Source: Bacillota bacterium
Lineage (GTDB): Bacteria > Bacillota > Clostridia > Christensenellales > UBA1242
Direction: 5' to 3'
Assembly: GCA_009780065.1 (NCBI GenBank)
Contig: WRAS01000006.1
Span: 1-64,000, forward strand
DNA length: 64,000 nucleotides
Of this stretch, positions 61,153-64,000 are shown in pieces. How positions within the stretch are numbered: position 1 is the first letter of the stretch; each line of letters begins with the position of its first letter. Below the pieces are notes generated by a model that searched no databases, was not told where the DNA came from, and saw nothing but the letters and a program-made list of their open reading frames with translations. A program made the position numbers and the translations under genes.

Positions 61153-62223
61153 TTACACCAACCTGTTCTTGTCTTGGTTATATGAAAACTCTGCAATTCC
61201 CATACCCTTTACACCATTAAAGTTAAAAGTTGTAATACATTCAAAGACATTATATCCGCCATGATCATCCGTAAATACGTACGGAAAAATTATCTTTGAT
61301 TCAAAATCAACAATAACGTTACTTTTATCCGAGAATTGCGCCGTCACCGAACCCTGGGCTGGTGCTATGCCATCTGTTTTGAAATGCCGCGGGAATTGAG
61401 CGTCTTTTAAGTTTATATATTTGTCACCCTGAAGATGATAACCAGTTGGAAGACCTTTTACATTAATTACAGGATAATACACAGTAACAACGTTGAAAGC
61501 ATTCCCATCCACCAAACTGCCGACCAGCCACGAATAATGATTCATGTAACTCCAGATGCGTTTACCGAATGCTTGGTCACGAAGTGCAGGTGCATCCATT
61601 GTATATTCATCATTTCCAACTTTGAAGGTGGTTGCAACGTGCCCAATTTGTTCTGTACGGGTTTGGCTTTGGACGTTCTTTTTCATGTTTGCGGAAAAAT
61701 CTTTTGTCCATTTTTCTGCTGCCATTGCGGATGCAAAAGCATCAATGTGCGTGTCTCGTCCGAATTCAAATATACCTTTGTCCGACGTAAATACGCCACG
61801 GAATTCGGCATGGACTTGATTACCGTATGGTTCAGCAATCAAATCTTTGCCAGGTTTAACCGGTATCATTTTTCCGCTGAACGCGAATTCCCATTTTTTG
61901 CGTGGTTCAATACATTTGACCGTTGCAGGACTTTGATCCAATTTGTAAATCATCTGGCTGTTCATATACATTTTACCGTCATATGTCGTAGCGCCGAACC
62001 ATATCTCTGCAATAGGTCCATCAACACCTCCACGTTGCCCAAGACGAAAGAAAAAAGCGTTGCCTTTTTCATCATGTGAGGCAAAGTAATAACTGTTGTT
62101 ATATTCAATGGATGCATCCGAAGGCAATGTCATCAGTTCTGCTGCGACCTCGTCAAAATGTTGATTCTTTCTGCGTTTTTTGATTGCGCGTTTTATTATA
62201 CTTTTTTTAATTGATGTTTTCAG
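61153..62223 (-). CDS. Partner protein of the PEP-synthase-like enzyme, probable CTG start
   Basis: 356 residues. After a basic N-terminal tail (SIIKRAIKKRRKN), a beta-rich domain holds YYFASHDEKGNAFFFRLGQR, IAEIWFGATTYDG and KCIEPRKKWEFAFSGKM; a second beta-rich half includes GYHLQGDKYINLKD. From memory, animal PEP-synthase-like proteins carry a similar N-terminal region fused to the phosphotransferase part; a homology search is needed to confirm. The best start is CTG at 62223, with GGAGG 9 nt upstream; TTG at 62253 has no site. It overlaps the PAP2 gene by 17 nt. Confidence 0.7.
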   Translation of the reverse strand: MKTSIKKSIIKRAIKKRRKNQHFDEVAAELMTLPSDASIEYNNSYYFASHDEKGNAFFFRLGQRGGVDGPIAEIWFGATTYDGKMYMNSQMIYKLDQSPATVKCIEPRKKWEFAFSGKMIPVKPGKDLIAEPYGNQVHAEFRGVFTSDKGIFEFGRDTHIDAFASAMAAEKWTKDFSANMKKNVQSQTRTEQIGHVATTFKVGNDEYTMDAPALRDQAFGKRIWSYMNHYSWLVGSLVDGNAFNVVTVYYPVINVKGLPTGYHLQGDKYINLKDAQFPRHFKTDGIAPAQGSVTAQFSDKSNVIVDFESKIIFPYVFTDDHGGYNVFECITTFNFNGVKGMGIAEFSYNQDKNRLV

Positions 62224-63154
62224 TTGTTTGTTCCTCCGTGATATCTTGCCCAATGAAGTTTTTTAATCGTTTACCAAATATTGCATCAAGCACAATGGTT
62301 ACAATAATCAGCACGACAAGAGAAGTTATTAGTGAAAATACAACGTCGGTTAAGTAATGCCATCTGAGTACCATGCGCGATAGCGGAACACACACGAGCA
62401 TAGCGATTGAAATGCTTGCAAGTATGATTTGTGTTTTCTTTTTCAATCCAAGTTTCCATCCCACCATCATCAGAATTATCATGGAAAAGACACTGGATGC
62501 GTGCAGCGATGAGAACGAAGCAGTACTTGCCCCTATCCCTGAAACCCTGCCTATTGGCTGGTACCATGGAAGGTATGGCAAACCATAATCCGCTACGTCA
62601 AAAAATCTGTAGCGACCCCAAAACACCTGTAACAAACCAGGAATCATATTTGCAAAAGTACCCATCGCAACACCTATTATCAATAGGTAGATCAATTTCT
62701 TTTGAATAGTTTCGTCTTTGATTCTCTTGAAAAGCATAATTACCGGAAAAGAAAGTATGATCCCTATTGTTGTGCAAATTGGCCAGACAATGACAGATCT
62801 TAGGTCCACCCCGTGGTTAGACAGTGTCCAGAAGATGCTGCAATAAACCGCACCTACCAATCCGAACACAGTCATAACATGAAAGAAAATTTTCCAGCCC
62901 TTGCGCTTTAGGTATACCGAAAGAATTGCAAATAGACTGATGTTTACCAAAATTGCGGGTAAAAAACCAAGAACCTCGAACGATACACCAAATGACCAAA
63001 AAAGAAATCCTTGTGGTTCTGCAGCAACCGCATGCGCAATTTGATAATCAAAAAATGTACCGATCGTCATCAAGACAACAAGTCCAAAAAATACACCCAT
63101 CAAAATAAATTTTAGAGATTTGCTTTCCCTAAATGATTCTGTGATTAATTTCAT
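62207..63154 (-). CDS. PAP2-family membrane phosphatase
   Basis: 315 residues with about seven membrane helices. The PAP2 motifs are SFSSLHASSVFSM (C2; PSGH varied to SSLH) and SRMVLRWHYLTDVVFS (C3, with the SR-x5-H-x3-D spacing of the acid-phosphatase fold). Relatives dephosphorylate phosphatidic acid, undecaprenyl pyrophosphate or similar lipid phosphates. The ATG at 63154 has AAAGGA 9 nt upstream; the one at 63160 is too close. First of the three-gene operon; TTGCCA-17 nt-TAAACT lies upstream. Confidence 0.85.
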   Translation of the reverse strand: MKLITESFRESKSLKFILMGVFFGLVVLMTIGTFFDYQIAHAVAAEPQGFLFWSFGVSFEVLGFLPAILVNISLFAILSVYLKRKGWKIFFHVMTVFGLVGAVYCSIFWTLSNHGVDLRSVIVWPICTTIGIILSFPVIMLFKRIKDETIQKKLIYLLIIGVAMGTFANMIPGLLQVFWGRYRFFDVADYGLPYLPWYQPIGRVSGIGASTASFSSLHASSVFSMIILMMVGWKLGLKKKTQIILASISIAMLVCVPLSRMVLRWHYLTDVVFSLITSLVVLIIVTIVLDAIFGKRLKNFIGQDITEEQTTENIN

Positions 63155-63280
63155 ATGCATCCGTCCTTTAATACTTTACAAAGTTTATATAAAAGATACG
63201 AATATGGCAAGGGAAACATGCTGCAATAAAGCGGTTATGTGAACAATGTTAATTACAGTGAATCTGCGGTAATGGTATTT

Positions 63281-63357
63281 TGGCGTTTCCGGCAGGATTC
63301 GAACCTGCGACCCTCTGCTTAGAAGGCAGATGCTCTATCCAGCTGAGCTACGGAAAC
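63281..63357 (-). tRNA. tRNA-Arg(UCU)
   Basis: Cloverleaf with acceptor GTTTCCG/CGGAAAC, D-arm GCTCAGCTGGATAGAGC, anticodon loop CTTCTAA giving TCT, T-arm CAGGTTCGAATCCTG, discriminator G and encoded CCA. Confidence 0.97.
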
Positions 63358-63369
63358 ATGGACGTCTAT

Positions 63370-63398
63370 ATTATACACAATTTTAAAAAGCCTTGCAA
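63370..63398 (-). promoter_or_regulatory. Promoter of tRNA-Arg
   Basis: TTGCAA (63393-63398), 17 nt, TATAAT (63370-63375), 12 nt before the tRNA 5' end. The same 12-nt distance is seen at tRNA-Gln. Confidence 0.8.
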
Positions 63399-63410
63399 GT
63401 TAAAATTAAA

Positions 63411-63439
63411 TTGACTTTGTTAAAGATTTTTGCTATAAT
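63411..63439 (+). promoter_or_regulatory. Leaderless-type promoter of the kinase-like gene
   Basis: TTGACT (63411-63416), 17 nt, TATAAT (63434-63439), then AATTAT and the ATG at 63446. Confidence 0.8.
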
Positions 63440-63445
63440 AATTAT

Positions 63446-64000
63446 ATGAAAGAAATAACAGACGAGCAGGCACATAAAATTCACAGAATTGCCAAAATTG
63501 GGGGCATGATTGGTCAGGGTCAGTTTAAAAGTTGCTATAGATATCAAAATATTGCAGAACAAGAGGATTATGCCGTTGTGGAGGACAAAGAAGCATTACC
63601 AATTTTGAGTCAATCAGACTTTGAACAAGAAGGTGCAATTGACAGACCCAACTTACAAGGTGCAGTACACAAAAACAGATATTTGCAGGAAATAAATAAA
63701 GAAGCCATCCAAAGAGGAGTGTTGACACCCGCAATACATTATTCAGGATCAAGCGAAGGTCGTCCATTCGTTATTAAAGATATGATAGACGCCCCTGTTC
63801 TTGGGTACCGTGATTTGTATCAGCCAAATGCGTTGAAGCTTTTTTGCATTCATCAAGGCATTCCATTCCCAGAAAGCAGAAAAGAGCAAAAAGAATTGGA
63901 ACAACTTTTGTTAGACTATAATGTAAAAGGCGCACACGAGATTGCAAACATGAGCAATGATGTATACGAAAGATTTATGCATGATTGCTTGATTTCAAGT
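63446..64000 (+). CDS. Kinase-like protein, N-terminal part (cut by window end)
   Basis: 185 codons are visible, open to the window end. Near the N-terminus the segment KIGGMIGQGQFKSCYRY resembles a protein-kinase glycine loop, followed by EDYAVVEDKE where a nucleotide-binding Lys strand is expected, and by FVIKDMIDAPVLGYRD, which could be the hinge. The assignment is tentative because the catalytic loop is beyond the window. The start is fixed by a near-perfect promoter 6 nt upstream. Divergent from tRNA-Arg. Confidence 0.6.
   Translation, partial: MKEITDEQAHKIHRIAKIGGMIGQGQFKSCYRYQNIAEQEDYAVVEDKEALPILSQSDFEQEGAIDRPNLQGAVHKNRYLQEINKEAIQRGVLTPAIHYSGSSEGRPFVIKDMIDAPVLGYRDLYQPNALKLFCIHQGIPFPESRKEQKELEQLLLDYNVKGAHEIANMSNDVYERFMHDCLISS

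Overview
The window looks like a chromosomal segment of an uncultured, low-to-mid GC Bacillota (Clostridia-like) bacterium. The pointers are a sporulation pair (spoIIGA-sigE), SepF with FtsZ, McsA/McsB with a ClpC-type ATPase, RNase J, an L27 with a Prp-cleaved leader, GatCAB, and AGGAGG-type ribosome binding sites. Gene content is mostly housekeeping and densely packed, with many short overlaps. No phage, insertion sequence, CRISPR array or rRNA operon was seen. The lineage assignment is inference; no marker phylogeny could be run.

Layout. 1-6.7 kb: a cut-off secreted protein, a small membrane protein, then the minus-strand operon recJ - rnj (RNase J) - lspA - rluD - unknown. 6.7-12 kb: a membrane-anchored Mur-ligase-like protein, an alpha/beta hydrolase, three tandem GNAT acetyltransferases, a shortened tsaB with tsaE, and a membrane protein. 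12-16.6 kb: a potABCD polyamine ABC transporter. 16.7-21.4 kb: lineage-specific unknowns (one with a transglutaminase-like triad), sigE, spoIIGA and sepF. 21.5-33 kb: obgE, nth, a PucR-type HTH protein, asparaginase, clpC, a repeat-containing surface protein, mcsB, mcsA, a degenerate mreB paralogue and an M50 protease. 33-40 kb: rplM-rpsI, ftsZ, a P-loop kinase, a frameshifted lipoprotein, a sigma-region-4-like protein, an amidinotransferase-family enzyme and a CASTOR/POLLUX-like channel. 40-45 kb: tRNA-Gln with a decayed copy, then aspS-gatC-gatA-gatB. 45-55 kb: a MacB/FtsX-type ABC protein, recA-pgsA-polA, typA, a TIGR04086-like protein and rplU-prp-rpmA. 55-64 kb: a 1012-residue acidic secreted protein, a three-gene operon (PAP2 phosphatase, an unusual domain, a PEP-synthase/rifampin-phosphotransferase-like enzyme), tRNA-Arg and a kinase-like protein cut by the window end.

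Most striking features. (1) Many first-of-operon genes have no Shine-Dalgarno. Instead a sigma-A -10 box sits 5-10 nt (usually 6) before the ATG, often with a -35 box at 17-18 nt spacing. This predicts leaderless mRNAs for roughly 25 genes, while internal operon genes and a second set of first genes (pot, rplM, rplU, recJ) have ordinary Shine-Dalgarno sites. (2) Ribosomal protein L27 has a 68-residue leader carrying two Prp-type cleavage motifs that flank a cysteine-rich segment, next to the Prp protease gene. (3) spoIIGA appears to start at a non-AUG ATC codon. (4) ClpC lacks the middle domain although McsA/McsB are present, and the MreB paralogue has lost its nucleotide-binding motifs.

How the genes work together. 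aspS plus gatCAB is consistent with tRNA-dependent amidation for Asn-tRNA and Gln-tRNA; no asnS or glnS is in the window. McsA/McsB/ClpC form the protein-arginine-phosphate quality-control route. FtsZ, SepF, SpoIIGA and SigE link division to spore formation. LspA would process lipoproteins such as the frameshifted one at 36.3-36.8 kb.
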